The position numbers and the translations under genes are program-made. The notes under the pieces were generated by a model. It was given only the letters and a program-made list of their open reading frames with translations. It had not been told where the DNA came from and made no database searches. Source: Methanobacterium sp. UBA8 (lineage in GTDB: Archaea; Methanobacteriota; Methanobacteria; Methanobacteriales; Methanobacteriaceae). Taken from it: a stretch of DNA of 11,660 bases. The DNA lies in NCBI GenBank assembly GCA_002509665.1, contig DADN01000116.1:1-11660 (forward strand). Direction: 5' to 3'. Shown here in pieces: positions 1 to 5,941 of the stretch; position 1 is the stretch's first letter, and the number at the start of each line of letters is the position of its first letter.

Positions 1-587
1 CTCGAAAGATCGCCATGTACAAGCCCTGCTTTTTTATATAAAAGTTTCATATTGTTGATTACTTTATTTAACAGTTCTTCAGGGTTTTTAATATTTGAAT
101 GCCTCATTGGAAGTGCTGCATCTCCTTCTTCATCTCCAATATATTCCATTACCAGTATGTTGTTTTTAGCCACAATTGGTTTGGGTACTTTAACTCCTGC
201 TTCTAAAGCCCTTTGAAGATTTCTAAATTCTTTATTAACCCATGCATTTATAAGCTGACGTTTATTTGTAGTCCTTACGTGGAATCGAGGATCTCCCTGG
301 ATGTATATCTGCATTTTCTTAAAATCAGATGTGGTAACCCTGTAAATTTTGACAGCTACAAAATTATCATCCTTATCCATACCTGTAAAGACATTAGCCT
401 CTTTTCCAGTGCTTATTGCTCCGTTTAACCTGTGAATATACCCATCATTTGCGAGTTTGTAAAGTGTTTTAAGGGTTATTCCGTCAAATACTTCGCTTCC
501 AACGCGTTTGTCCTCAACGCTCTTAATTCTTTTTTCAGATAACATTTTTTGTAGAATGTCATCTGCTTTTGATATTTTAGAATCCAT
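1..587 (-). CDS. rio1: RIO1-type atypical serine protein kinase (partial, C-terminus off left edge)
   Basis: Archaeal RIO1 is an ADP/ATP-binding atypical kinase/ATPase thought to act in late maturation of the small ribosomal subunit. I translated the reverse strand from ATG at 587: 195 complete codons are present and the frame is open at base 1. Visible family motifs are STGKEAN at residues 59-65 (the RIO nucleotide-binding loop), the ATP-contacting lysine K80 in VKIYR, the RIO1-specific YIQGDPRF at 95-102, and the start of the catalytic loop HGDLS at 191-195 with the catalytic Asp at 193. The metal-binding Asn and the DxG-like motif lie beyond the window. The N-terminal 50 residues match the winged/helical lead-in typical of the family. 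The gene lies 93 bases downstream of eif1A on the same strand, so the two are probably co-transcribed. The ribosome-binding site in front of ATG 587 is poor (a GGGGC run). The family call is very secure. Confidence 0.95.
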   Translation of the reverse strand, partial: MDSKISKADDILQKMLSEKRIKSVEDKRVGSEVFDGITLKTLYKLANDGYIHRLNGAISTGKEANVFTGMDKDDNFVAVKIYRVTTSDFKKMQIYIQGDPRFHVRTTNKRQLINAWVNKEFRNLQRALEAGVKVPKPIVAKNNILVMEYIGDEEGDAALPMRHSNIKNPEELLNKVINNMKLLYKKAGLVHGDLS

Positions 588-680
588 TTGGCCCCGCAAA
601 TACTTCAGTTCCTTAATTATAAAACTAAAATAAAGCATCAAAATGATACTTTAAAATCATGAATTAAAATTTATTAGAGA

Positions 681-992
681 TTATAAGTTAAGATAACCCC
701 TACGTTCAAGCCAGTTTGCTTCGGTCCTTGTATATCTCCATATGACGTCTGCTTTTTCGTCACTTTGGAAGTCCCATGGTTTAATAAGAACTACATCTCC
801 TTCCCTTATCCATATCCTCTTTTTCATTTTTCCAGGTATTCTGGAAAGCCTTATTTTTCCATCAGCACATCTGACTTTTAATTTCCCGTGACCTAATATC
901 TGTTCAACAACACCGGGTATTTCTCCTTTTCTTGGAGATCTTACTCTTCTAACCTGTTGTGTATCCTGTCCACGTCCTCTGCCTCTATTCAA
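681..992 (-). CDS. eif1A: Translation initiation factor 1A (aIF1A)
   Basis: aIF1A binds the A site of the small ribosomal subunit and helps start-codon selection and subunit joining. The 103-residue protein has a basic N-terminal tail (RGRGRG at 3-8, then an Arg-rich stretch to 22) followed by a single S1-like OB fold at about 23-100. Family landmarks are [15 protein letters not shown] (28-42), [19 protein letters not shown] (51-69) and ADVIWRY (81-87). Length is normal for archaeal eIF1A. The initiator is TTG: in frame upstream the only codons before a TAA stop (1007-1005) are not initiators, and a strong Shine-Dalgarno AAGGAGG lies 7 bases before the TTG. The stop codon itself is part of that Shine-Dalgarno sequence (TAAGGAGG). 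It is followed by rio1, a pairing that makes sense functionally because both proteins act on the 30S subunit. Confidence 0.97.
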   Translation of the reverse strand: MNRGRGRGQDTQQVRRVRSPRKGEIPGVVEQILGHGKLKVRCADGKIRLSRIPGKMKKRIWIREGDVVLIKPWDFQSDEKADVIWRYTRTEANWLERRGYLNL

Positions 993-999
993 ATACTCT

Positions 1000-1006
1000 C
1001 CTCCTT
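1000..1006 (-). promoter_or_regulatory. Shine-Dalgarno site fixing the TTG start of eif1A
   Basis: Read on the minus strand, AAGGAGG sits 7 bases before TTG 992. It overlaps an in-frame TAA at 1007-1005, so no longer N-terminal extension is possible and TTG is the only initiator available at this end of the gene. Confidence 0.8.
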
Positions 1007-1055
1007 AGTTGAAAATTTTCTAATTTTTATAGTACATAATAAATAAGATGAACAA

Positions 1056-1066
1056 TGTATAAATAC
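1056..1066 (-). promoter_or_regulatory. Candidate TATA box of the eif1A-rio1 operon
   Basis: The minus strand reads GTATTTATACA here, a reasonable archaeal TATA box about 65-75 bases upstream of the eif1A start. A start site about 25 bases downstream would give a leader of roughly 40 bases containing the Shine-Dalgarno site. The same bases read TATAAATA on the plus strand, so the element could also serve a plus-strand transcript. No clear BRE is visible. This is judged by eye in an AT-rich background, so it is weak. Confidence 0.35.
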
Positions 1067-1096
1067 TAATTATATTGTTTAATCACTTTTTGATTA

Positions 1097-1197
1097 ACCT
1101 GGTAATTATAGATTTACGAGCTTAAAAATCTTAAAATTTTAAATAATTGGATTTTATACAAGTAATAGTAATATTTTAGATTTACCGGGTCTTTTTT
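1097..1197 (+). ncRNA. Possible small RNA: closing stem followed by a T-run (speculative)
   Basis: Within the AT-only desert, ACCTGGTAA (1097-1105) can pair over 9 bp with TTACCGGGT (1182-1190), with one G-U pair. The right arm is followed one base later by TTTTTT (1192-1197), which would act as a terminator on the plus strand. TATAAATA at 1058-1065 is suitably placed to start such a transcript near 1085-1090. The interior is almost pure A/T and I recognise no RNA family. It may be chance. Confidence 0.2.
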
Positions 1198-1620
1198 GAC
1201 AAATTAAGCAATCTTATTAGTAAAATAATCATCTATTTCCTGTTATAAGTTATATGTGTATTATAGTATATAAAATGGTCTATTAAAATTATTGAAATGA
1301 AAACTATTTTCGCATGAAATTTTGATCGTTATTTATAGAAAATCTAAATAATTGATTAATGCACCATATAAAATGAACACCATATACATATAAACAATAA
1401 TTTTTGCCAATATTATTATTTAAATTGAAATAGCAACTGATATATGAAATTAATTAAATTTAGAATTCATAATAAGATATTTTTAAAATACTTTAAATCA
1501 GATTATATCTCCTTATTTAATAAAATGGGGTTGAATTGGACTTAATTAAAGATAATGAGTTCTGAAAATATAATATTTAAATTATAAGTGTTAAAATTAA
1601 TAAATTAAAACATGACGTTT
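1198..1620. other. AT-rich intergenic desert without recognisable genes
   Basis: This stretch between the eif1A promoter and the moeA leader repeats holds no open frame of note on either strand; plus-strand ATGs at 1274, 1297 and 1374 run into stops within a few codons. It contains several TATA-like strings and a short direct repeat, CACCATATA at 1362-1370 and again at 1378-1386. I see no tRNA, rRNA or recognisable mobile element. Confidence 0.6.
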
Positions 1621-1668
1621 CCAATGTTTTTAATCAGATATCATCAGATTTACTTGAAAGTGGTTTAA

Positions 1669-1734
1669 ATGGGAACAGAGTTAAAGATACTGGACTTTGA
1701 AAATTTTTATTTAATATATGGACTAATATCATAA
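1669..1734 (+). pseudogene. Remnant copy of the moeA N-terminus / possible 21-codon leader ORF
   Basis: ATG 1669 opens a 21-codon frame beginning MGTELKILDFENFYLI and stopping at TAA 1732-1734. The true MoeA begins [18 protein letters not shown], so the first 12 or so residues are clearly related, with one codon deleted. GTGG stands 5 bases before the ATG in the position of the Shine-Dalgarno site. Its second half contains the first copy of the 36-base repeat. It is most simply a decayed duplicate, but it could be translated as an upstream ORF if transcription starts before it. Confidence 0.6.
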
Positions 1735-1790
1735 AAGATCTTTAAATATTTTAAGAGGGTATCGAGGGATTTAACTTAAAAGTGAGTTAC

Positions 1791-1850
1791 ATGGTAATAA
1801 ACTTAAAGATACTGGACTTTGAAAATTTTTATTTAATAAACATCATATAA
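1791..1850 (+). pseudogene. Second remnant of the moeA N-terminus / possible 19-codon leader ORF
   Basis: ATG 1791 opens a 19-codon frame, MVINLKILDFENFYLINII, ending in TAA 1848-1850. The core LKILDFENFYLI is the same as in the remnant at 1669 because both carry the 36-base repeat. The leader before the ATG, with AAAAGTGA, is instead nearly the same as that of the real moeA start. It is in the same reading frame as moeA but is closed by its own stop 51 bases before ATG 1902. Confidence 0.6.
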
Positions 1851-1853
1851 AAT
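1846..1853 (+). promoter_or_regulatory. Candidate TATA box proximal to moeA
   Basis: TATAAAAT lies 48-55 bases before ATG 1902. Initiation about 25 bases downstream would fall near 1873-1880, leaving a leader of some 25 bases that carries the GTGAT ribosome-binding site at 1893-1897. A related CATAAAAG string occupies the matching place in the preceding repeat unit (about 1730-1738). Confidence 0.4.
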
Positions 1854-1901
1854 ATCTTTTTAGGATGGGCTATCGGCGGATTTAAATTAAAAGTGATTTA
1901 C

Positions 1902-3116
1902 ATGGGAACCGAGTTTTTAAAAATAATGGATTCAGAAGACGTAAAGGGCATCATAGAAAATATAGAGATTAAACGGGAAATTGAAACAGTACATCTAACT
2001 GATGCATACCAGAGAGTACTGGCAGAAGATGTACATGCTGCAATTGATCTTCCTCCGTTTAACAGAGTATCACGGGATGGATATGCAGTTAAAGCAGAAG
2101 ATACATTTGGAGCTTCTGAGGATAATCCTGTAATTTTAAAATTAATCGATGCTATTGGGGCGGGAGATAAACCAGAGATAGAAGTTGAAAAAGGAACCTG
2201 TATTGAGGTTGGTACAGGGGCTCCAGTTCCAAAAGGTGCAGATGCTGTAGTGATGGTGGAATTTACAGAAAAGGTAGGTGGGTGTGTACATATACATAAA
2301 AGCGCAGCTATTAAACAATGGATAGCATCTAAAGGTTCTGATGTATCTGAAGGGGATTTTCTTTTAGCTTCAGGTACTTTACTTACTCATGATAAAATTG
2401 GAGTTTTAGGTGCTATAGGGATGGGTGAAGTACCTGTTTTCAAGAAACCTAAAGTTGCAGTGATATCAACCGGAAATGAGATAATAAACTATGATGAAAC
2501 GCTGGAATATGGTAAGGTATATGATATAAACTCTCAAACTATTACAAATGCAGTTAAATCATGTGGATGTACTCCTGTATATTCTGGAGTTGCAAAAGAT
2601 GATTATGATGATATCCGGACATGTATAGAGCAGCATTTAGATGCAGATGTTATAATAACTTCTGGGGGAACTTCGGCAGGTGCAGGAGATGTGCTTAAAT
2701 TAGTTTTAGATGATATTGGTGAAATTTTTGTTCATGGAATAGCCGTAAAGCCAGGTAAACCTACAATAGTTGGAAAAATTAATAATAAACCTGTTTTTGG
2801 ACTCCCGGGTTATCCTGCAGCAGCTTTAACTATATTCCATGTTCTTGTAGCTCCATTCCTGCGAAAAATGGCTTCTATAAGCCGTAGGAAATCAGATGTT
2901 TTGAAACTTAAATTGTCAAGAAGATACCATTCATCAAGGGGAAGACATCAATATGTCCTTGTTAAAATAGAAGAGGGAATGGCGAATCCTATATTAAAGG
3001 ATTCTGGTGCAATAACAGCTATTGCAGAAGCTGATGGATATTTTGAAGTTAAGAAAAATGTGGAACTGGTTCCAGAAGGGACTGAAGTGGAAGTTGTCCT
3101 TTTAGAAAGCAGGTAA
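1902..3116 (+). CDS. moeA: Molybdopterin molybdenumtransferase MoeA
   Basis: MoeA inserts molybdate (or, in many methanogens, tungstate) into adenylylated molybdopterin, giving the cofactor of formylmethanofuran dehydrogenase and formate dehydrogenase. The product has 404 residues, normal for the family. Motifs in order: [11 protein letters not shown] (53-63, the MoeA DGYAV signature), [14 protein letters not shown] (104-117), [10 protein letters not shown] (185-194) opening the MPT-binding domain, [12 protein letters not shown] (249-260), VKPGKPT (282-288) and GLPGYPAAA (300-308), then the C-terminal beta domain. I chose ATG 1902 because GTGAT (1893-1897) stands 4 bases before it as ribosome-binding site. 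GTG 1893, which would add MIY, is part of that site, and ATG 1926 is a less likely alternative. The gene is a lone unit with an unusual repeated leader, and converges on the regulator downstream. Confidence 0.95.
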   Translation: MGTEFLKIMDSEDVKGIIENIEIKREIETVHLTDAYQRVLAEDVHAAIDLPPFNRVSRDGYAVKAEDTFGASEDNPVILKLIDAIGAGDKPEIEVEKGTCIEVGTGAPVPKGADAVVMVEFTEKVGGCVHIHKSAAIKQWIASKGSDVSEGDFLLASGTLLTHDKIGVLGAIGMGEVPVFKKPKVAVISTGNEIINYDETLEYGKVYDINSQTITNAVKSCGCTPVYSGVAKDDYDDIRTCIEQHLDADVIITSGGTSAGAGDVLKLVLDDIGEIFVHGIAVKPGKPTIVGKINNKPVFGLPGYPAAALTIFHVLVAPFLRKMASISRRKSDVLKLKLSRRYHSSRGRHQYVLVKIEEGMANPILKDSGAITAIAEADGYFEVKKNVELVPEGTEVEVVLLESR

Positions 3117-3121
3117 TGATG

Positions 3122-3240
3122 TATAGTGGATAACCAAATGTTAGACTATTAATTTATAAAAAAAATGGTTTGTGTGTAAAACTTGTTAATATAATTTAAT
3201 CTAAAATTTGTAAGTTTAATAAGTTGGGTTATTCACTATA
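3122..3240. repeat. Long inverted repeat spanning the moeA/regulator intergenic region
   Basis: TATAGTGGATAACCAA (3122-3137) is matched by TTGGGTTATTCACTATA (3224-3240). As RNA this would form a 16-bp stem with one G-U pair and one bulged G around an 86-base AT-rich loop. The arms begin 5 bases after the moeA stop and end 2 bases before the regulator stop codon, so the element almost exactly fills the convergent intergenic region. It could be a shared 3' structure, or the ends of a small non-autonomous element. Confidence 0.6.
3158..3165 (-). terminator. T-run terminator downstream of the FilR1-like regulator
   Basis: An A8 run on the plus strand gives TTTTTTTT on the minus strand, 78 bases after the regulator stop codon and inside the loop of the inverted repeat. 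Archaeal RNA polymerase terminates at such U tracts without needing a hairpin. No comparable T-run follows moeA on the plus strand. Confidence 0.45.
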
Positions 3241-3242
3241 AA

Positions 3243-4034
3243 TTAAATGTTTAATTCTTCAGCCTGGCTGAGATAGTAATTAAATAATTTATTTCCCCAT
3301 TCAATTGATTTTTCAGTTTCACTAATTAAATAATTGATAGAATCATTTTCCGGGACAGGGGGCAAATTCAACAACATGAAGTTATCTGTAACGATTAAAT
3401 TTAATTTTAAATTGTCCTTTATTTTCCATAGTTTAATATTTTCTGTTATGGACATATCTTGAAACTTCAATTTTTCAATAACATCATTTGAGTTATTATT
3501 GGCTAAAATAAAATGTATATCTTCTTTTTTATTTACTACTTCAAATTCATCATGAATAATTAAAGGGGAAATAATGCCTTTTATAACTTTGCAGTTTGAA
3601 AGCAGTTCTCGGAATAGGGATTCTGAAGAATCTGAAATAGAAGAGTTCATGATTTTAAAATCACTCAAATCATCGATTTTCCCCATTAAATCCTCTGGAA
3701 TTTCATTTATGTCATGGTTCAACCAGAAATTTTCATTTTCTTTAATTAAAGAGAACGAATTTACCATGTCTATAAGGACGGTTGCTGCCATTTCTCCGGT
3801 CTGTGATAGCGAATAGCTTTGAAATTCTCTAGTTATGAGATTTTTAGTTTCTAGCTGGCTCATGCTGTGTAAAATAGAAGAGGATCTCATATGGACTTCA
3901 TTTTTTAGATCACCTAACTTCTTTGGTCCTTCTTTTAAACTTATGATTATTTTTGCCCGAATGTCAGAGGAAGTTATAAACTTTAAATCATCCTTTATTT
4001 CTTCATAGAGTTCGAAAATATCCTCTGGAGCCAT
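3243..4034 (-). CDS. Winged-helix transcriptional regulator with FilR1/DUF1724-like C-terminal domain
   Basis: A 263-residue predicted DNA-binding regulator of a type common in methanogens. Residues about 22-82 form an ArsR-like winged helix (IRAKIIISLKEGPKKLGDL, then SSSILHSMSQLETKNLI as recognition region and FQSYSLSQTG as wing). Residues about 130-260 resemble the FilR1 middle / DUF1724 domain. The C-terminal LIVTDNFMLLNLP and the closing 'IEWGNKLFNYY' are typical of that group. No transmembrane segment is seen. The start at ATG 4034 has AGGTG 5 bases upstream. The ligand and targets cannot be read from sequence; relatives act in filament formation and in methanogenesis gene control. TTACAAAC occurs twice in its own upstream region, which hints at autoregulation. 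Family assignment is by recognised pattern, not by search. Confidence 0.8.
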   Translation of the reverse strand: MAPEDIFELYEEIKDDLKFITSSDIRAKIIISLKEGPKKLGDLKNEVHMRSSSILHSMSQLETKNLITREFQSYSLSQTGEMAATVLIDMVNSFSLIKENENFWLNHDINEIPEDLMGKIDDLSDFKIMNSSISDSSESLFRELLSNCKVIKGIISPLIIHDEFEVVNKKEDIHFILANNNSNDVIEKLKFQDMSITENIKLWKIKDNLKLNLIVTDNFMLLNLPPVPENDSINYLISETEKSIEWGNKLFNYYLSQAEELNI

Positions 4035-4044
4035 GAATACACCT

Positions 4045-4113
4045 GTTTGTAATTAAATTTATACTACTTTGTATGTTTTTACTTATTTTTACTCATTTAA
4101 AATAGTTTGTAAT
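4045..4113 (-). promoter_or_regulatory. Upstream region of the regulator with repeated TTACAAAC and GTAAAAA motifs
   Basis: Read on the minus strand, TTACAAAC occurs at 4112-4105 and again at 4052-4045, where it runs into the Shine-Dalgarno AGGTG. A weaker ATACAAAG lies between them at 4074-4067. Also between them, AGTAAAAA is repeated with a 10-base period (plus strand TTTTTACTTATTTTTACT, 4076-4093). A TATA-like TATAAATT lies at 4063-4056. The arrangement looks like an operator region, possibly for the gene's own product. AT-richness makes chance repeats common. Confidence 0.35.
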
Positions 4114-4260
4114 GTACGAAATTGTGCTAAATTTTTTAAAACGGTTTATAACTGGACAAAACTCATAAATATTTTAAAATAAGTATTAAATTTACAAAAT
4201 TTTAACTTTTAAACTAATTAAAATAGAATGAATGAAATTGATGTTATTTTTGAAAATGGA

Positions 4261-4731
4261 TTAAATATTCATCTGATTTATTTCATTTGCAATATCTGCT
4301 TCAGTTTTATTGTTTGTTTTTGCTATTGCAATAGTTTTAATTACGTTACCACCTTTTTCTTCAACCTCTTTGCTCATTAAATTAAGTGTATCTTCATATC
4401 TATTCCCACCGAGAGTTACAAATAGAATAACATCTTTTCCTCGGATGTCCGTGTTTTTTATAATGGTATTTATTGCTGGAGCTGGTTTTCCCGCCCATAT
4501 TGGTGTTCCAAGGCAAATGGTATCATAGTCTGCGGTATTTATGGTATTTGGTTCGATAGGTGTTGTTTTCGTGCCCCGCGCATCAAGAGCGGCTTTTATA
4601 TAACCTATGAATCCTTTTCTACCTTTAAGGTCTTTAATTTCAATTATTTCGGAAGATAGTTTGTCTGCAAGGGCTTTTGCAGTTGCAGATGTCTTTCCAG
4701 TTCTTGAATAGTACAGAACTATTGATTTCAA
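4261..4731 (-). CDS. Flavodoxin-like protein (FMN-binding electron carrier)
   Basis: A small cytoplasmic flavodoxin-fold protein of 156 residues, likely to carry one or two electrons through bound FMN. The first strand and phosphate-binding loop read IVLYYSRTGKTSATA (4-18), the classic flavodoxin pattern. The two flavin-flanking loops are probably GTPIWAGKPAPA (75-86) and VTLGGNRYED (105-114). The initiator is TTG at 4731: the frame is closed by TAA at 4755-4753, no ATG or GTG lies between, and GGAG stands 8 bases before the TTG. Its partner is unknown. It lies between the regulator and the surface-protein gene but is separated from both by more than 220 bases, so it is probably transcribed alone. 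A role in redox stress or as a flavin-dependent oxidoreductase domain is possible. Confidence 0.85.
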   Translation of the reverse strand: MKSIVLYYSRTGKTSATAKALADKLSSEIIEIKDLKGRKGFIGYIKAALDARGTKTTPIEPNTINTADYDTICLGTPIWAGKPAPAINTIIKNTDIRGKDVILFVTLGGNRYEDTLNLMSKEVEEKGGNVIKTIAIAKTNNKTEADIANEINQMNI

Positions 4732-4765
4732 GTTTACAACTCCATTTATGTTTTAATTTCAATAT

Positions 4766-4776
4766 ATTTTTATATG
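4766..4776 (-). promoter_or_regulatory. Candidate TATA box of the flavodoxin gene
   Basis: The minus strand reads CATATAAAAATA here, 35-45 bases before TTG 4731. Transcription starting about 25 bases downstream would include the GGAG ribosome-binding site in a short leader. Confidence 0.4.
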
Positions 4777-4949
4777 AATAGTTTTAATTATGTCTTTTTT
4801 GTAATAAATAAATTATTTTATTGTACAGACGAAATTTAAATCTTAAAAATACTTTTAAAATACTAAAAACCTATAATATCTTTATTTAATCTAAAAAATT
4901 AATAATAGATACTTTATGAGTATAACTGCAATAGAGATGTCTATTTATG

Positions 4950-4964
4950 AAAAAATAAAAAAGA
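4950..4964 (-). terminator. U-tract terminator after the surface-protein gene
   Basis: On the minus strand, directly after the stop of the gene at 4973-5719, the sequence reads CTCTTTTTTATTTTTTC. Two T6 runs broken by one A make a good archaeal U-tract terminator. A small ATAGA/TCTAT hairpin (4931-4944) follows on the distal side. Confidence 0.55.
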
Positions 4965-4972
4965 GGAATGGT

Positions 4973-5719
4973 TTAAGAAGCAAGATACTCATCTGTTGTC
5001 TGCACTGATTTAACTGTGATATTTGAATTATTTTTTATCACGAACTCGCTTAGTCCTACATGGGAATTTGGGTTACCCCAATCGTATGTATACCCTAACC
5101 GTGTCCATGGATACTCTTTAGGGAAATATGATGATATTATGTTGTTATCAAACCACTTCTCATATGCAGGATTGACTGAGCTTGGGAAATCAAGCTGTGC
5201 AGTTGTATCATTGATTTCATTATCGGGTGTTGGTCTAAAAAGGTCTTTTGGATTTACCCAGACCTCTACAAAGTAATCGTCCTTTGAATCTGGAGGTAAA
5301 CCTAAAAGCTGTGCAACTCTTAACTGGAGATACTGTTCAGGAATTGAATGGGATTTAAAGAAGTTTTTTATCTCAGGAACAACTGTAACCCATGTTTCAC
5401 CCCAGTATGTAGTTACATTTCCTCCAACAGGATAGCTGGATTTATGTGTTGTCCACAAAACAACTAAAACTCTTTTATCACTACTGTTTTGCCATGTTAA
5501 ATTGGAATTATTTTCAGTAATGGGGGTGAGGTTAGAACTGATTTCATTATTCCCTGCAATCATAGCGTCATCGATGGCATTGGCATACGTTTGATTAAGA
5601 TTATCATCCACTGCAAGTGTTCCTGTAAAATAGGAGGTGCTACCATTAATTGCAAGGCCAATAAGTAAACCTATAATAAAAATAGATGCAAGTAAAACAT
5701 AGTCATGATTTTTGTCCAT
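4973..5719 (-). CDS. Membrane-anchored, probably glycosylated extracytoplasmic protein of unknown function
   Basis: 248 residues. Residues 7-24 are a single hydrophobic segment (YVLLASIFIIGLLIGLAI) after a short charged start, fitting a signal peptide or N-terminal anchor with the rest outside the cell. Residues 40-80 are low-complexity and Asn/Ser/Thr-rich. The remainder, from about 83, looks like one folded domain with well-formed motifs: VLWTTHKSSYPVGG (87-100), TVVPEIKNFF (112-121), LGLPPDS (139-145), LFRPTPDNEI (160-169) and WTRLGYTYDWG (205-215). I count ten N-X-S/T sequons, which suggests archaeal N-glycosylation. The motifs look conserved rather than random, but I cannot name the family. 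The start at ATG 5719 has a strong GAGGTG 5 bases upstream. No catalytic set is recognisable, and the gene appears monocistronic. Confidence 0.8.
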   Translation of the reverse strand: MDKNHDYVLLASIFIIGLLIGLAINGSTSYFTGTLAVDDNLNQTYANAIDDAMIAGNNEISSNLTPITENNSNLTWQNSSDKRVLVVLWTTHKSSYPVGGNVTTYWGETWVTVVPEIKNFFKSHSIPEQYLQLRVAQLLGLPPDSKDDYFVEVWVNPKDLFRPTPDNEINDTTAQLDFPSSVNPAYEKWFDNNIISSYFPKEYPWTRLGYTYDWGNPNSHVGLSEFVIKNNSNITVKSVQTTDEYLAS

Positions 5720-5760
5720 AAAAACACCTCATGCACTGAGTTGATCTTATTTGAATCTAT

Positions 5761-5788
5761 GTTATATATATCAACTACTTTTTGATAT
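5761..5788 (-). promoter_or_regulatory. Promoter of the surface-protein gene with an overlapping palindrome
   Basis: The minus strand carries GATATATATAAC (5772-5761), a strong TATA box about 42-53 bases before ATG 5719, placing the transcript start near 5740. Overlapping its upstream side is a perfect 7-bp inverted repeat, ATATCAA (5768-5774) and TTGATAT (5782-5788). A further half-site AGTTGAT (5739-5745) lies at the expected start site. This is the arrangement expected for a repressor operator. Confidence 0.5.
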
Positions 5789-5890
5789 GTCTATGATTAG
5801 CATATTACATTTCCACTATTTTAAATACTTCTAACGTTGGGTAACTAATGTTAAAAATAGTTAATTTAGAAATAAGGCCATAAATAACTT

Positions 5891-5896
5891 AAAAAA
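5891..5896 (-). terminator. Possible T6 terminator after cobK
   Basis: The minus strand reads TTTATTTTTTAAG about 46-51 bases after the cobK stop codon. It is a modest U tract, the best candidate for the end of the ATPase-cobK transcript. Confidence 0.3.
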
Positions 5897-5941
5897 TAAA
5901 TTTAGAATTATTGGATGTTCTTTAATGAATAAATGATGATT

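Larger units (their letters stand above)
1620..1945 (+). repeat. Degenerate tandem array of the moeA leader and start region (three units, possible fourth)
   Basis: Three consecutive units of about 122 and 111 bases each end in a Shine-Dalgarno-like GTG(A/G) string, an ATG and moeA-like first codons. The ATGs are at 1669, 1791 and 1902, and the last is the real gene. Units 2 and 3 share a leader (1761-1794 and 1871-1905) that differs at only about four of 34 positions, and it includes TTAAAAGTGA. Units 1 and 2 share a perfect 36-base direct repeat (1681-1716 and 1803-1838) just after their ATGs. Unit 1 keeps MGTE as in true MoeA. A still more decayed copy may lie at about 1525-1590. Each unit also has a TATA-like string some 50-60 bases before its ATG, so promoter, ribosome-binding site and start codon appear to have been duplicated together. 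Confidence 0.75.

Noticed and set aside
213..428. 71-codon plus-strand frame at the left edge
   Set aside because: Antisense to the securely identified rio1 gene, with no recognisable product.
1362..1386. Short direct repeat CACCATATA twice, 16 bases apart
   Set aside because: Nine bases in very AT-rich DNA with no neighbouring start or promoter logic; likely chance.
1681..1838. 36-base direct repeat taken as a CRISPR repeat pair
   Set aside because: The length fits, but there are only two exact copies, the interval is 86 bases, the repeat matches the moeA N-terminal coding sequence, and no cas gene is present.
1893..1901. GTG 1893 as the moeA start, adding three residues
   Set aside because: The GTGAT is better read as the ribosome-binding site of ATG 1902, and the matching GTG is kept in the same place in the upstream repeat units.
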